Assembly: GCA_964413425.1 (NCBI GenBank)
Contig: CAYPST010000042.1
Location: forward strand, 1-32,143
Source: DATFLS01 sp964413425
GTDB taxonomy: Bacteria > Fidelibacterota > JAANXI01
Direction of reading: 5' to 3'
DNA: 32,143 nt
Numbering within the stretch: the first letter of the stretch is position 1; each line of letters starts with the position of its first letter. Positions 16,526 through 23,505 of this stretch are shown here, one piece after another. The notes beneath the pieces were generated by a model that worked only from the letters and a program-made list of their open reading frames with translations, had not been told where the DNA came from and did no database searches. The translations under genes were made by a program, and so were the position numbers.

Positions 16526-17950
16526 TCAGTGACCTACAACCAGCACCTTCATTAAATTGGTAGTGCCTGGCACCCCGATAGGCACCCCGGCAGAGAGGAC
16601 CAGCTTGTCGCCGTTCTCGACCATACCGAGGTTCTTGAGGATTTGCTCGGCTTCAACAAACATGGCATCGGTGGAATCGCTTTTCGTGCTTAAAAGCGGA
16701 AAGACCCCCCAGCTCAGATTGAGCTGGCGCTGGATATGCTGAAAAGGGGTGAGGGCGTAAATGGGTACCGGAGGTCGATATTTGCTGACCATCCGGGCCG
16801 TACTGCCGCTGTGCGTCATGGTTACAATGACCCTGGCTTTGACTTCAATGGCGGCCTGAAATACACTATGGCTCACCGAATCGGCGATTTTCTTGGTTCC
16901 CTCAAAATCTGCCGGTTCAGCGGAATAGTCAATCTGTGCTTCGGTGGCCAGAATAATATCGTTCATCACCTGGACAGCCCGTACGGGATACTCACCGATG
17001 GCGGTCTCGCCGGAAAGCATGACACAGTCGGTGCCGTCATAGATGGCATTGGCCACATCGGCGGCTTCCGCCCGGGTCGGCCGGCTGTTGTGCACCATCG
17101 ACTCCAGCATCTGGGTGGCAGTGATCACCGGCTTCCCGGATCGGTTGCACTTACCGATAATCTGCTTTTGCACATGCGGCACGTCCTGGATGGGAATCTC
17201 CACACCCAGATCTCCGCGGGCGACCATAACTCCCTGGAATGAGTCAACAATAGCATCGATGGCGTCCACCGCCTGGGGGGTTTCGATTTTCGCAATCACC
17301 GGGCGGTGACAATCTTCTTCCTCCATCACCGCATTCACCTCGGCGATGTCCCGGGGCTTCCGGACGAAACTCAGGGCAATCCAGTCCGCGTCATTCCGGA
17401 GGGCGAACCGCAGGTTGGTTTGATCGTCAGCCGACAGGGCCGGGAGATCAATTTCCACTCCCGGCAGGTTGACACCTTTATGCGTTGTGACCAATCCCCC
17501 GGTATCCACGTGCGCCCTGACGTACTCCTTCCGGATATCTTTCACGGTGAGCTGTATGAACCCATCGTTGATGAAAATCCTGTCACCGGGTGAAATGATC
17601 TCTGGCAAATTCTTACATTCAATGGGTAATCTCCGGGAAGACTTCCGGGAAGCCTCTTCGATTTCGATATCACTGCCGGCCTCCAGTTGAACACCCTCTT
17701 CCGGGAGCTGTCCAAGCCGGATTTTCGGCCCTGCCAGATCGTATAGAATTGTTATCGGAATCTGCAGTTCCTCTTCCAGGGATCGTACGGTTCGGATAAT
17801 CTCCTGATGCTGGGCCCGGGTCCCGTGCGCACTGTTAATGCGGATAATATCCAGGCCTTCGTTGATCAGCTGCCCAATGATGTTCCGGTCCCGGCTGGCA
17901 GGACCGATGGTCCCGATAATTTTCGTTTTGCCGAATCGTTCAACCTGCAC
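16526..17950 (-). CDS. pyk: Pyruvate kinase
   Basis: Full-length (474 aa) pyruvate kinase. The barrel begins KTKIIGTIGPAS. The active site includes IAKIETPQAVDAID (catalytic Lys, metal Glu) and ARGDLGVEIP (metal Asp), followed by KPVITATQMLESM. The last 120 residues form the C-terminal allosteric-type domain. It converts phosphoenolpyruvate and ADP to pyruvate and ATP. Two positions stand out. The usual NFSHG potassium-site block reads NSAHG, and GPKIR has Lys where potassium-dependent enzymes have Glu (GPEIR), which points to a potassium-independent type. The start is a GTG only three bases after the stop of the upstream permease gene, so translation is probably coupled. Confidence 0.95.
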   Translation of the reverse strand: MQVERFGKTKIIGTIGPASRDRNIIGQLINEGLDIIRINSAHGTRAQHQEIIRTVRSLEEELQIPITILYDLAGPKIRLGQLPEEGVQLEAGSDIEIEEASRKSSRRLPIECKNLPEIISPGDRIFINDGFIQLTVKDIRKEYVRAHVDTGGLVTTHKGVNLPGVEIDLPALSADDQTNLRFALRNDADWIALSFVRKPRDIAEVNAVMEEEDCHRPVIAKIETPQAVDAIDAIVDSFQGVMVARGDLGVEIPIQDVPHVQKQIIGKCNRSGKPVITATQMLESMVHNSRPTRAEAADVANAIYDGTDCVMLSGETAIGEYPVRAVQVMNDIILATEAQIDYSAEPADFEGTKKIADSVSHSVFQAAIEVKARVIVTMTHSGSTARMVSKYRPPVPIYALTPFQHIQRQLNLSWGVFPLLSTKSDSTDAMFVEAEQILKNLGMVENGDKLVLSAGVPIGVPGTTNLMKVLVVGH

Positions 17951-17953
17951 GGC

Positions 17954-19072
17954 CTATGACTCCGCAATCTGATCAGATTCACTCGTTCCCTGGGCTGCCG
18001 ACGTTTGTGCGGTCTGTTGCGGCGACACAATGTCTTCCCGGTAAATTCGCAAAATTGCCAGCAGAAGTGACGCAATGACCGGGCCCATAATAATGCCTAA
18101 AAACCCGAAAACATAGATGCCGCCCAGAATGCTGAAAAAGAGCACCAGGGTGTGTAATTTCGTCCGACCGGAAATCAGAACAGGCCGCAGGAAATTATCA
18201 ATCTGGCTGACAACGACAGAACCCCAGATGAGCAGGATGATCCCTTTCACATACTGGTTCTGTATAAGTAAGATAACCGCTGCGGGCATATACACAATCG
18301 GCGCGCCCACTACCGGCAGAATCGAGAGAAACGCCATCAAGGATCCCCAGAACACCGGAGATGGCAATCCCAGGATCCAGAAAGCAATGCCACCCAGAAA
18401 TCCCTGGAGCGCAGCCACCACCAGATCTCCCAGGACCGTCGCGGTGATCACCTCGGTAAATTGGCTGGTGATTTCTTCACGCCGCTGAGGCGGCAGGGGA
18501 ATCAAACTCCGCAAAAAGCCGACGATCTTCTCCCCATCCTTGAATAAATAAAAGAGTGTAAAAATCATCAGTATGAATGAGAACAATGATCTGGAAAAAT
18601 TCTGGACAATATCAGAGACTTGTGAGACAGCAAAACTGCTCAGCCGCTGCATAACAGAACTTACAATGGAATAGAGATCAATAGACCCCAGGTCGATCAC
18701 TTCGTTGGCACGCCGGAGCAGATTTTGAAAGAAGGGTTGGTCAAATAATGACACCATTTGTTTGTACACGCCGCCGCGGAACCACTCCTGGATGAGCTCG
18801 TACGTATTCACGACCTCCGCAACCAGCAAGATGCCCAGAATCGCCATAGGGACTACCAGAATAACAATCACCAGCAGCGTCATGATGATGGCGCTTACTC
18901 CCTGAGAGGAGAGAGTTCGCTGTAATTTCCGATTCAGCGGGAAAAACAATATTCCAAAGATGGCCGCCCAGGCGATGGGGATAAAAAACGGTTGCCAGAT
19001 CAGATAGAACGCGTATGCAACAACCAGCGAGAAGCCCAGGAGTATCGGAAAGATAGCGTATTCTCGTTTCAT
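17954..19072 (-). CDS. AI-2E family (PerM/YdiK-type) membrane permease
   Basis: A polytopic membrane protein of 372 aa. Two helix pairs lie near the N terminus, an amphipathic stretch spans about 100-190, and a run of helices ends in the family-typical block SILPVVGAPIVYMPAA, with GGIYVFGFLGIIMGPVIAS near the C terminus. Members export small molecules or ions (AI-2 in TqsA, sodium/proton in others); the substrate here is unknown. I start at the ATG at 19072 (MKREYAIF), because a longer in-frame extension would overlap the upstream gene and lacks family character. The last 25 residues are polar. It lies 19 bases after an unknown gene and three before pyruvate kinase. Confidence 0.85.
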   Translation of the reverse strand: MKREYAIFPILLGFSLVVAYAFYLIWQPFFIPIAWAAIFGILFFPLNRKLQRTLSSQGVSAIIMTLLVIVILVVPMAILGILLVAEVVNTYELIQEWFRGGVYKQMVSLFDQPFFQNLLRRANEVIDLGSIDLYSIVSSVMQRLSSFAVSQVSDIVQNFSRSLFSFILMIFTLFYLFKDGEKIVGFLRSLIPLPPQRREEITSQFTEVITATVLGDLVVAALQGFLGGIAFWILGLPSPVFWGSLMAFLSILPVVGAPIVYMPAAVILLIQNQYVKGIILLIWGSVVVSQIDNFLRPVLISGRTKLHTLVLFFSILGGIYVFGFLGIIMGPVIASLLLAILRIYREDIVSPQQTAQTSAAQGTSESDQIAES

Positions 19073-19091
19073 CGATCGCTTCCGGGCATGT

Positions 19092-19559
19092 CTATGCCCT
19101 TTCGTGTTCGACAGACTCCTGCTCAATGGCCGGACGCAGACGGAATCGCAGGCGGATCCCTTCGGACTCGAAATCAATCCCGTCGATGGTGAGATACTCC
19201 AGCGCCCGTTGGACTGCAGGCAATTTCCTGCCTTCAACAGTGATAAAGGGGTAATCAATTCCCAACGCTTCCATTTCATTGGCCGCCATGTAGCCCGATT
19301 TCTCCAGCCAATGGAACACCGTCCGCTTAATAAAAGCATCCAATACCCCGAACGAAGGCTGCGTGCGAATGATTTTGAATACTATACTGGTCCCGCGGAT
19401 TTTTTGGAAACGGAGCACCGCCTGGAACTCCTTTTCTCCCAGCAGTCGATAGGATCCGGTCACAATGATCTGGCCTGCCTGGCACTCCAGATCCACCGGA
19501 ACCTCGAACCGATTGAGCAGGATCCGCAGTTCCTCTTGATCGATATACACTACAGACAT
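19092..19559 (-). CDS. Conserved-looking hypothetical protein
   Basis: A 155-aa soluble protein I do not recognise. It has no signal peptide or membrane helix. Sequence alternates beta-like segments (QIIVTGSYRL, SIVFKIIRT, GIRLRFRLRPAI) with an amphipathic helix (FIKRTVFHWLEKSG), and it ends in a charged tail. It is the first gene of a probable operon with the AI-2E permease (19-base gap) and pyruvate kinase, which suggests a real gene, but the context does not reveal the function. Confidence 0.65.
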   Translation of the reverse strand: MSVVYIDQEELRILLNRFEVPVDLECQAGQIIVTGSYRLLGEKEFQAVLRFQKIRGTSIVFKIIRTQPSFGVLDAFIKRTVFHWLEKSGYMAANEMEALGIDYPFITVEGRKLPAVQRALEYLTIDGIDFESEGIRLRFRLRPAIEQESVEHERA

Positions 19560-19637
19560 ATATAAATTTAGAGATCATCAGTGTGAGTTACAAATTGCAA
19601 AAGGAACACTTCTCTGTGGTGAGCCGGATATCAAAAT

Positions 19638-19660
19638 GCCTCCCCAGATTCCGGGGAGGC
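19638..19660 (-). terminator. Rho-independent terminator of tRNA-His
   Basis: The 8-bp GC-rich stem GCCTCCCC/GGGGAGGC has a 7-base loop and is followed on the minus strand by ATTTTGAT. It sits 11 bases after the 3' end of the tRNA gene. Confidence 0.8.
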
Positions 19661-19670
19661 ACAGGAAAAG

Positions 19671-19745
19671 GGTGAGAGACGGGACTCGAACCCGCGACCA
19701 CCAGGGCCACAACCTGGCGCTCTACCTAACTGAGCTACTCCCACC
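19671..19745 (-). tRNA. tRNA-His (anticodon GUG)
   Basis: A complete cloverleaf. The acceptor stem is GTGGGAG/CTCTCAC with one G-U pair, and the D stem is GCTC/GAGC. The anticodon stem CCAGG/CCTGG encloses TTGTGGC (anticodon GTG), and the T stem is CGGG with the GTTCGAGTC loop. The extra 5' G (G-1, at 19745) opposite discriminator C73 (19671) is the tRNA-His identity element. CCA is not encoded. Promoter and terminator flank the gene. Confidence 0.96.
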
Positions 19746-19760
19746 ATTTTTAACCACTGT

Positions 19761-19789
19761 AAAGTAGTGTGGAAATCGGTCTTTGTCAA
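19761..19789 (-). promoter_or_regulatory. tRNA-His promoter
   Basis: On the minus strand TTGACA (19784-19789) and TACTTT (19761-19766) are exactly 17 bases apart, and the tRNA begins 15 bases after the -10 box. The same TTGACA-N17-TACTTT arrangement occurs upstream of tRNA-Pro. It also fits the Bacteroidota-type TTG...TAnnTT spacing. Confidence 0.65.
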
Positions 19790-19795
19790 ATTGAT

Positions 19796-20002
19796 TCAGA
19801 CCAATATCGCCTGACCACGAATTATCCCGGCGGGAGGCCTCCGGCACACAAATTCGCGTGAATCCGGTGAATGCACCGGACATACAACGCTGAAAAAAAC
19901 CTGGTTGTCGATGTTTCGAATGCTGCCACGGAAAGCGCCTGGTAACCGGTCATCTTTGGTGATATACCAGAGAAAAATATGCGTATCTAAGAGTAGGTTC
20001 AC
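19796..20002 (-). pseudogene. Truncated VapC-like PIN-domain toxin remnant
   Basis: The first 40 residues (MNLLLDTHIFLWYIT..., with the PIN catalytic Asp at residue 6) match VapC toxins of the type that continue SVASxWE and run to about 125-130 aa. After NQVFFSV the sequence departs from the family and stops at residue 68, so the remaining catalytic acids are missing. A deletion or frameshift near 19885 is likely. The GTG start overlaps the upstream antitoxin stop (GTGA), the usual toxin-antitoxin coupling. A non-functional remnant is the best reading. Confidence 0.65.
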
Positions 20003-20190
20003 TCTCCCTCAAAATCTTTGATAATGTGATCAGGCAGCGGAGCATCGAAATCTTCCGGAACGATAAAGTCTCCTTCGCAAAGGCCGTATGGTCGACCTGT
20101 TGAAGCAGGTCGCTTCAGAGGTTTAATTTCAGCAAGCGGCTTGCCTGCTTTGAGAATGACCAGAGATTCTCCCGATTCTACAAGTTCGAC
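19999..20190 (-). pseudogene. VapB/Phd-type antitoxin remnant, N-terminus missing
   Basis: Without a start codon, the frame reads VELVESGESLVILKAGKPLA followed by EIKPLKRP and a C-terminal EDFDAPLPDHIIKDFEGE. This is the second half of a Phd/YefM-like antitoxin, whose missing N-terminal 15-20 residues would normally read like MKxVSIxExKxxLSELL. Upstream sequence belongs to the 152-aa unknown gene, whose stop codon lies inside this remnant in another frame. The recombination junction is therefore near 20190. It overlaps the toxin remnant by four bases. Confidence 0.65.
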
Positions 20191-20636
20191 TGAATAGCTG
20201 CAATCCGCTGTTCCAAATCATCAATAGATGCTTCTGGAAAATATTCTTGTACATGCATGTTCGTCCGTCGGGCCTCTTCAAATAGTGTGTCGTAACTTAA
20301 CTCAAGTGATTGCAAGACATCCGTCCAGAATTTCTTCCGCAGGTTGGGTGGGTGACATGGACCATCACGACCATTGGTAAAACGGTCAGGGACCACGATA
20401 AGTAATTCATCAGACGGTATTCCAATCCGGGCGGCCCCGTCCGCTAATGATTCCCGTTCCTCCCAGTTATCAAACCAGTGCTCTCCATAGTTATTGTCCA
20501 ACGCGAACAGTCGCCCAATCCAGACAACCGGATTCCATTCCACCAAACCAAGCTGGGCCGCTAACTGCGCGTATTCGTCTGTTGGAATAAATGCATCAAG
20601 GGGCTCGATATATTTGAACACTTTGACGGTTGGCAT
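20178..20636 (-). CDS. Hypothetical protein, putative integron cassette gene
   Basis: A soluble acidic protein of 152 aa that I do not recognise. It is rich in Trp and has no transmembrane helix. GAAGGA lies about nine bases before the ATG at 20636; an ATG at 20642 would add two residues. The last few residues and the TAG stop are supplied by the downstream vapB remnant, so the native C terminus may be altered. It follows an attC-like interval after the FkbM gene, on the same strand, as expected for a gene cassette. Function unknown. Confidence 0.55.
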   Translation of the reverse strand: MPTVKVFKYIEPLDAFIPTDEYAQLAAQLGLVEWNPVVWIGRLFALDNNYGEHWFDNWEERESLADGAARIGIPSDELLIVVPDRFTNGRDGPCHPPNLRKKFWTDVLQSLELSYDTLFEEARRTNMHVQEYFPEASIDDLEQRIAAIQSNL

Positions 20637-20670
20637 ACACATCGTTCCTTCTTTTGTTTTCGTATGATAA

Positions 20671-20747
20671 GCCCCGAACGTTGGCGATGAACCGCGCTTG
20701 CGTCGGGTGCATGCAACTTGTGAGGGCGCCTCTGCACGTTGCCGAGT
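20671..20747 (-). other. attC-like interval between the FkbM and 152-aa genes
   Basis: In gene direction this 77-base interval begins right after the FkbM stop with CTCGGCAACG and ends CGCCAACGTTCGGGGC, an imperfect inverted pair flanking hairpin-forming sequence. Length and position (immediately after one gene, about 35 bases before the next) fit an integron attC. The terminal cores only partly match the GTTRRRY/RYYYAAC rule, so this is weak on its own. Confidence 0.3.
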
Positions 20748-21458
20748 TTATGCTGGATTGGCTGCGACTGATACGTAGAACTCTCTATCGCCTTTCCTCT
20801 GTTCGATCTCACTAAACTGATATCCAAGGGGCTCGAGCAGGGATCGACATTCCTCTTCGAGTTGGGCCGAATGCACCGCGAGGATCAGCTTGGGCTGTCG
20901 CGTTGCCAGTGTGTCCAGGGCGCCTTTAATCACAAGCACCTCCAAGCCCTCGACATCGATCTTGATCACATCTGGCGTCGGCAGTCGACCGCAACCTACT
21001 TCGTCGTCGATAGCAATCATGGTCGTTGCCAGATCGCCGCTATCTGACACGTGGCCTGTGCCAGTTCCGGTATGCGTGTTGAACGATACAGACCGTGCTG
21101 CATCACCAACACAGCAGCCGCAGACAGACACATTGGTGACGGCATTGATGCGAAGATGCTTCTTTAGGAATGCCAGATTAATAGGTCGCGGCTCGAATGC
21201 GTATACGTGACCACAGTTGCCGACTTTTCGCGCCATCAATAACGTGAAGTATCCAACATGCGCTCCGACATCGAATACGATATTTCCACTGTCGATGATA
21301 TTCATCAGAGTCTCTGTCTTCGACGGCTCGTAGTGACCTTCGATGAAGTTGCGGCCAGTGGTCAGAATCCACTTGGTACCGGCGAGCGGGCCACGTCGTA
21401 TTCTTACGCAGATCAGGGAGCCGATCCGCTTGATTGTTTCATGCAGTATTCTACCCAT
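20748..21458 (-). CDS. FkbM-family SAM-dependent methyltransferase
   Basis: A 236-aa FkbM-type methyltransferase. The AdoMet-binding motif VFDVGAHVGYFTLL is near residue 60. YAFEPRP follows, with the Glu expected to bind the ribose hydroxyls. The domain then shows DVIKIDVEGLEVLVIKGA, the FkbM hallmark, and LILAVHS. FkbM enzymes O-methylate sugars, polyketides or similar hydroxyls; the substrate is unknown. No biosynthetic partner genes are nearby. Instead it stands alone between attC-like intervals, with toxin-antitoxin and unknown genes as neighbours, which supports a captured cassette. Confidence 0.85.
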   Translation of the reverse strand: MGRILHETIKRIGSLICVRIRRGPLAGTKWILTTGRNFIEGHYEPSKTETLMNIIDSGNIVFDVGAHVGYFTLLMARKVGNCGHVYAFEPRPINLAFLKKHLRINAVTNVSVCGCCVGDAARSVSFNTHTGTGTGHVSDSGDLATTMIAIDDEVGCGRLPTPDVIKIDVEGLEVLVIKGALDTLATRQPKLILAVHSAQLEEECRSLLEPLGYQFSEIEQRKGDREFYVSVAANPA

Positions 21459-21513
21459 CTGCCATCCGGTCTCCTATTATGTGGGCTTCGTCCTAACAAC
21501 CGCGTCCACCGGC

Positions 21514-21691
21514 GCCCAACGCCAAGCGTTCGGATCCCGTTGTCCGTAATTCATACCAGTGTAGCCATTGAAAATTTCCAACTGTTAAGAAAATTGCCGC
21601 GCCTTGGAACTGCTCTTTTCTATCGCTTTCCGGACAGACAACCGCTAAAAAGTAAGTCGCTAGAGGCGTCCGCGGCAGCGCAATGTTAGGA
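21514..21691 (-). other. attC-like recombination site after vapC
   Basis: Read in gene direction, the interval begins TCCTAACATTGCGCTGCCGC and ends CGCTTGGCGTTGGGC, closely resembling the two ends of integron attC sites. GTTGGGC fits the R' consensus GTTRRRY, and TCCTAAC fits R'' (RYYYAAC) in all but one base. A second possible outer core, GTTAGGA (21491-21497), is exactly complementary to TCCTAAC. The length (178 or 201 bases) exceeds the usual 57-141. The rest of the vapC-FkbM gap (21692-21848) holds nothing else I recognise. Confidence 0.45.
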
Positions 21692-21848
21692 AATGAAGGG
21701 CATGTGTTTTCATAAAATGAACCAGGAATGAATGTGCCAGCTTCGGCCCATAAGTGCCACTTCTTTCAAACATTTGCAGGAGCAAATAAGCACATACGCC
21801 GCAACGTATGTTGGTGAAGCGAGTTGGAGGAACTCTGGCGAAACATGC

Positions 21849-22286
21849 CTACGGGTTGTTCGCAGGGCGATTGTGCTCGTGAGACTTTTCCTCCCAATCG
21901 TCGATTGTTAATCCTTCAACTCGTTCAAACTCCCGTGTGTTGTGGGTCACCAGTATAAGATTATTGGCGAAGGCAATTGAAGCGATGAATAAATCATTCG
22001 GCCCGATCGGGGTTCCTGATTTCTCTAAATCAGCACGAATCTCGCTATATTTTTCTGCGGCGGGATCATCAAACGGCAGTGAGACAAACGGACCGACAAA
22101 GTAATGCACTCTTGCTAAGTTCTCAGTCGGTTTTGCACTCTTGAGAGCGCCATACAATAATTCTGCTTTCACCTCGGAGCTTACCACAATATCTGAGGGA
22201 TGTTTTGATACGAAGTGTCTCTTGACATTTTCAGAGGTCCCATTCAGATATTTTATGCAGGTATTGGTATCCAACAAGTAAGGCAT
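21849..22286 (-). CDS. vapC: Type II toxin, VapC-like PIN-domain ribonuclease
   Basis: An intact PIN-domain protein of 145 aa. It starts MPYLLDTNTCIKYLNG (catalytic Asp), has SSEVKAELLYGA in the middle (Glu) and ends with IGPNDLFIASIA (Asp) and VTHNTREFERVEGL. This is the typical VapC order of acidic residues binding Mg2+/Mn2+. It probably cleaves tRNA or other RNA when freed from its antitoxin. The ATG at 22286 overlaps the antitoxin stop as TGATG, so translation is coupled. It lies in the putative cassette array, where toxin-antitoxin pairs are frequent and may stabilise it. Confidence 0.88.
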   Translation of the reverse strand: MPYLLDTNTCIKYLNGTSENVKRHFVSKHPSDIVVSSEVKAELLYGALKSAKPTENLARVHYFVGPFVSLPFDDPAAEKYSEIRADLEKSGTPIGPNDLFIASIAFANNLILVTHNTREFERVEGLTIDDWEEKSHEHNRPANNP

Positions 22287-22525
22287 CACAGCGTCTCACG
22301 CACTTCAAATTCGCCTTGATCGCCTCGTTCAATGGGCGCATCCGCTAAACACCCATAGGTTTCTTGAATAAAATGATCCCACTCTGATTGCGTGTGGAGA
22401 CTCTCAGGATAGACATCAACTTCGCTTTTTGGCATTTCGAACGCCTTAATAATCCGATAGACTATCTCTAAGTATTCATCGCGAAGGTTGTCAATTTCCC
22501 TCTTTATTGTTTCCCTGGTAATCAT
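22286..22525 (-). CDS. vapB: Antitoxin partner of the VapC toxin
   Basis: A 79-aa acidic protein directly upstream of vapC, overlapping it by one base. Residues 1-30 (MITRETIKREIDNLRDEYLE...) form a helical segment; the C terminus ends IERGDQGEFEVRETL, a tail I associate with small VapB-like antitoxins. The ATG at 22525 follows a run of eight Gs and GGAGGAG, a very strong ribosome-binding region. An in-frame upstream ATG at 22597 would add 24 unlikely residues. It neutralises VapC by binding its active site and probably autoregulates the operon. Confidence 0.75.
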   Translation of the reverse strand: MITRETIKREIDNLRDEYLEIVYRIIKAFEMPKSEVDVYPESLHTQSEWDHFIQETYGCLADAPIERGDQGEFEVRETL

Positions 22526-22741
22526 TCTCCTCCCCCCCCTTTTCCTGTGTAAGTAATAATTTTTTCTCAGAGTAACTACTGTGTGTAGCAGAATCAAGCG
22601 GAAATATCCATATACGGATCACACCACCATCAAGATAACAACCCCCTCAAATAATAAATGATAGTGTGGATGTTGATAATTCTTACCCCAATGCTCATGA
22701 GTAGTCCCTTTGTTTTTTGCTAGACTCTTCTCTTCCATCCC
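22526..22741 (-). other. Leader between intron fragment and vapB
   Basis: Non-coding and AT-rich except for a C8 run on the plus strand (G8 on the minus strand, 22532-22539) just before the vapB ribosome-binding site. A reading frame over 22619-22849 crosses the intron-like structure and is unlikely to be a gene. No attI or cassette promoter could be assigned with confidence. Confidence 0.35.
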
Positions 22742-22814
22742 GTCGAAATAGGGACGCCAGTTACCTGACGCCCCCCTCACAGATCCCGGCGTGCAGTTTT
22801 TCCGCACCGGGCTC
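22742..22814 (-). mobile_element. Group II intron 3' end (domains V-VI), fragment
   Basis: On the minus strand, GAGCCCGGTGC...GCACGCCGGGATC (22814-22782) folds into a domain-V-like hairpin with the GAGC catalytic-triad end, an A-rich terminal loop and a two-base bulge. A 10-bp hairpin follows (GGGGCGTCAG, GTAA loop, CTGGCGTCCC), and then CTATTTCGAC, a plausible intron 3' end (AY) at 22742. The order and spacing match group II intron domains V and VI. No reverse transcriptase is present, so only a fragment remains. One mismatch near the base of domain V lowers confidence. Confidence 0.5.
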
Positions 22815-23228
22815 CTCAGTGATACTCGCTTCCGCGACCAGACACACACCTCCTGGCATTGCTATGCCCTGCACTCTCTAAGAAGCACCACGCTTCGCCT
22901 GGCGCGGTAACGGCCGCGTTCACCCGCGCCCTGTGAGAAGCGTCCAGTACGTGGCTTCGTTCTGGAAATGTGGTTGAAACTGGGAAAATGCACCACCCGA
23001 AAATTTTCCTTTAACGTATAATTAAGCATACTATTTTCCGTGTTATCCCAGGGGGATGCCTTTGGCACAACACCGAATTTCGTATGGATAATACGCATTG
23101 TTGGTATTTTATACTGTCAAGTGTGTGTGTTCAGTTTTTTAATCTGAGAGCAGCCGGAAACAGACATCAATATCTGGAGTCAATACGAAATACATGTCCG
23201 GATTCATCTATAAAAGGAAACAGAGTCC
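22815..23228. other. Non-coding region between intron fragment and intI remnant
   Basis: There is no gene. On the minus strand GCGCGG...CCGCGC (about 22894-22921) forms a GC-rich hairpin around an AACG/CGTT palindrome, which may be more of the intron or an attI/attC relic. The right part (about 22980-23228) is AT-rich and would contain the integrase promoter; CTG and CAG half-sites near 23116-23136 are 15 bases apart, too far for a standard LexA box. Confidence 0.35.
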
Positions 23229-23505
23229 ATGAACAACCCCCAACTCCTGGATCGCGTCCGGGAACGGATCCGGGTGAAGCTCGACGCCATTCGTACAGGA
23301 GGAAGCCTACATAGCCCGGAATACTCGGTATATTCTGTTCCACGACAAAACACACCCAACACTGCTGACCGCCCAGGTTATCAATCAATTCCTGACGTTC
23401 CTGGCCCAGAAACGCAACCAGGCGGCCTCGACGCTGAATCAGGCGAAAAGTGCTCTCCTCTTTCTGTACCGTGAAGTGTTGGGAAAGGATGGAGCGATGC
23501 GATAG
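23229..23505 (+). pseudogene. Integron integrase (IntI) N-terminal remnant, frameshifted
   Basis: Frame 1 reads MNNPQLLDRVRERIRVK...AIRT to 23297. One extra base (G at 23298) shifts the frame, and from 23299 it continues EEAYIARNTRYILFHDKTHP, then TLLTAQVINQFLTFLAQKRN and SALLFLYREVLGKDGAMR, to a TAG at 23503-23505. Together these 91 residues are the SAM-like DNA-binding domain of an integron-type tyrosine recombinase. The catalytic domain (R...HxxR...Y) is absent. The gene is a double-damaged pseudogene. It points away from the minus-strand cassette-like genes to its left, the orientation of intI relative to its array in integrons. Confidence 0.8.

Noticed and set aside
19073..19339. N-terminal extension of the AI-2E permease
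   Set aside because: It overlaps the 155-aa gene in another frame and lacks the family's hydrophobic start; MKREYAIF at 19072 is a normal N terminus.
22619..22849. A 76-codon minus-strand frame
   Set aside because: It runs through the domain V/VI-like intron structure and has no protein similarity I recognise.
23116..23136. LexA box upstream of intI
   Set aside because: CTG and CAG are separated by 15 bases instead of 10, so the spacing does not fit the classic LexA operator.
23229..23474. An 81-codon plus-strand frame read as an independent gene
   Set aside because: Only its first 23 codons match IntI; the rest is the wrong frame after the inserted base at 23298.
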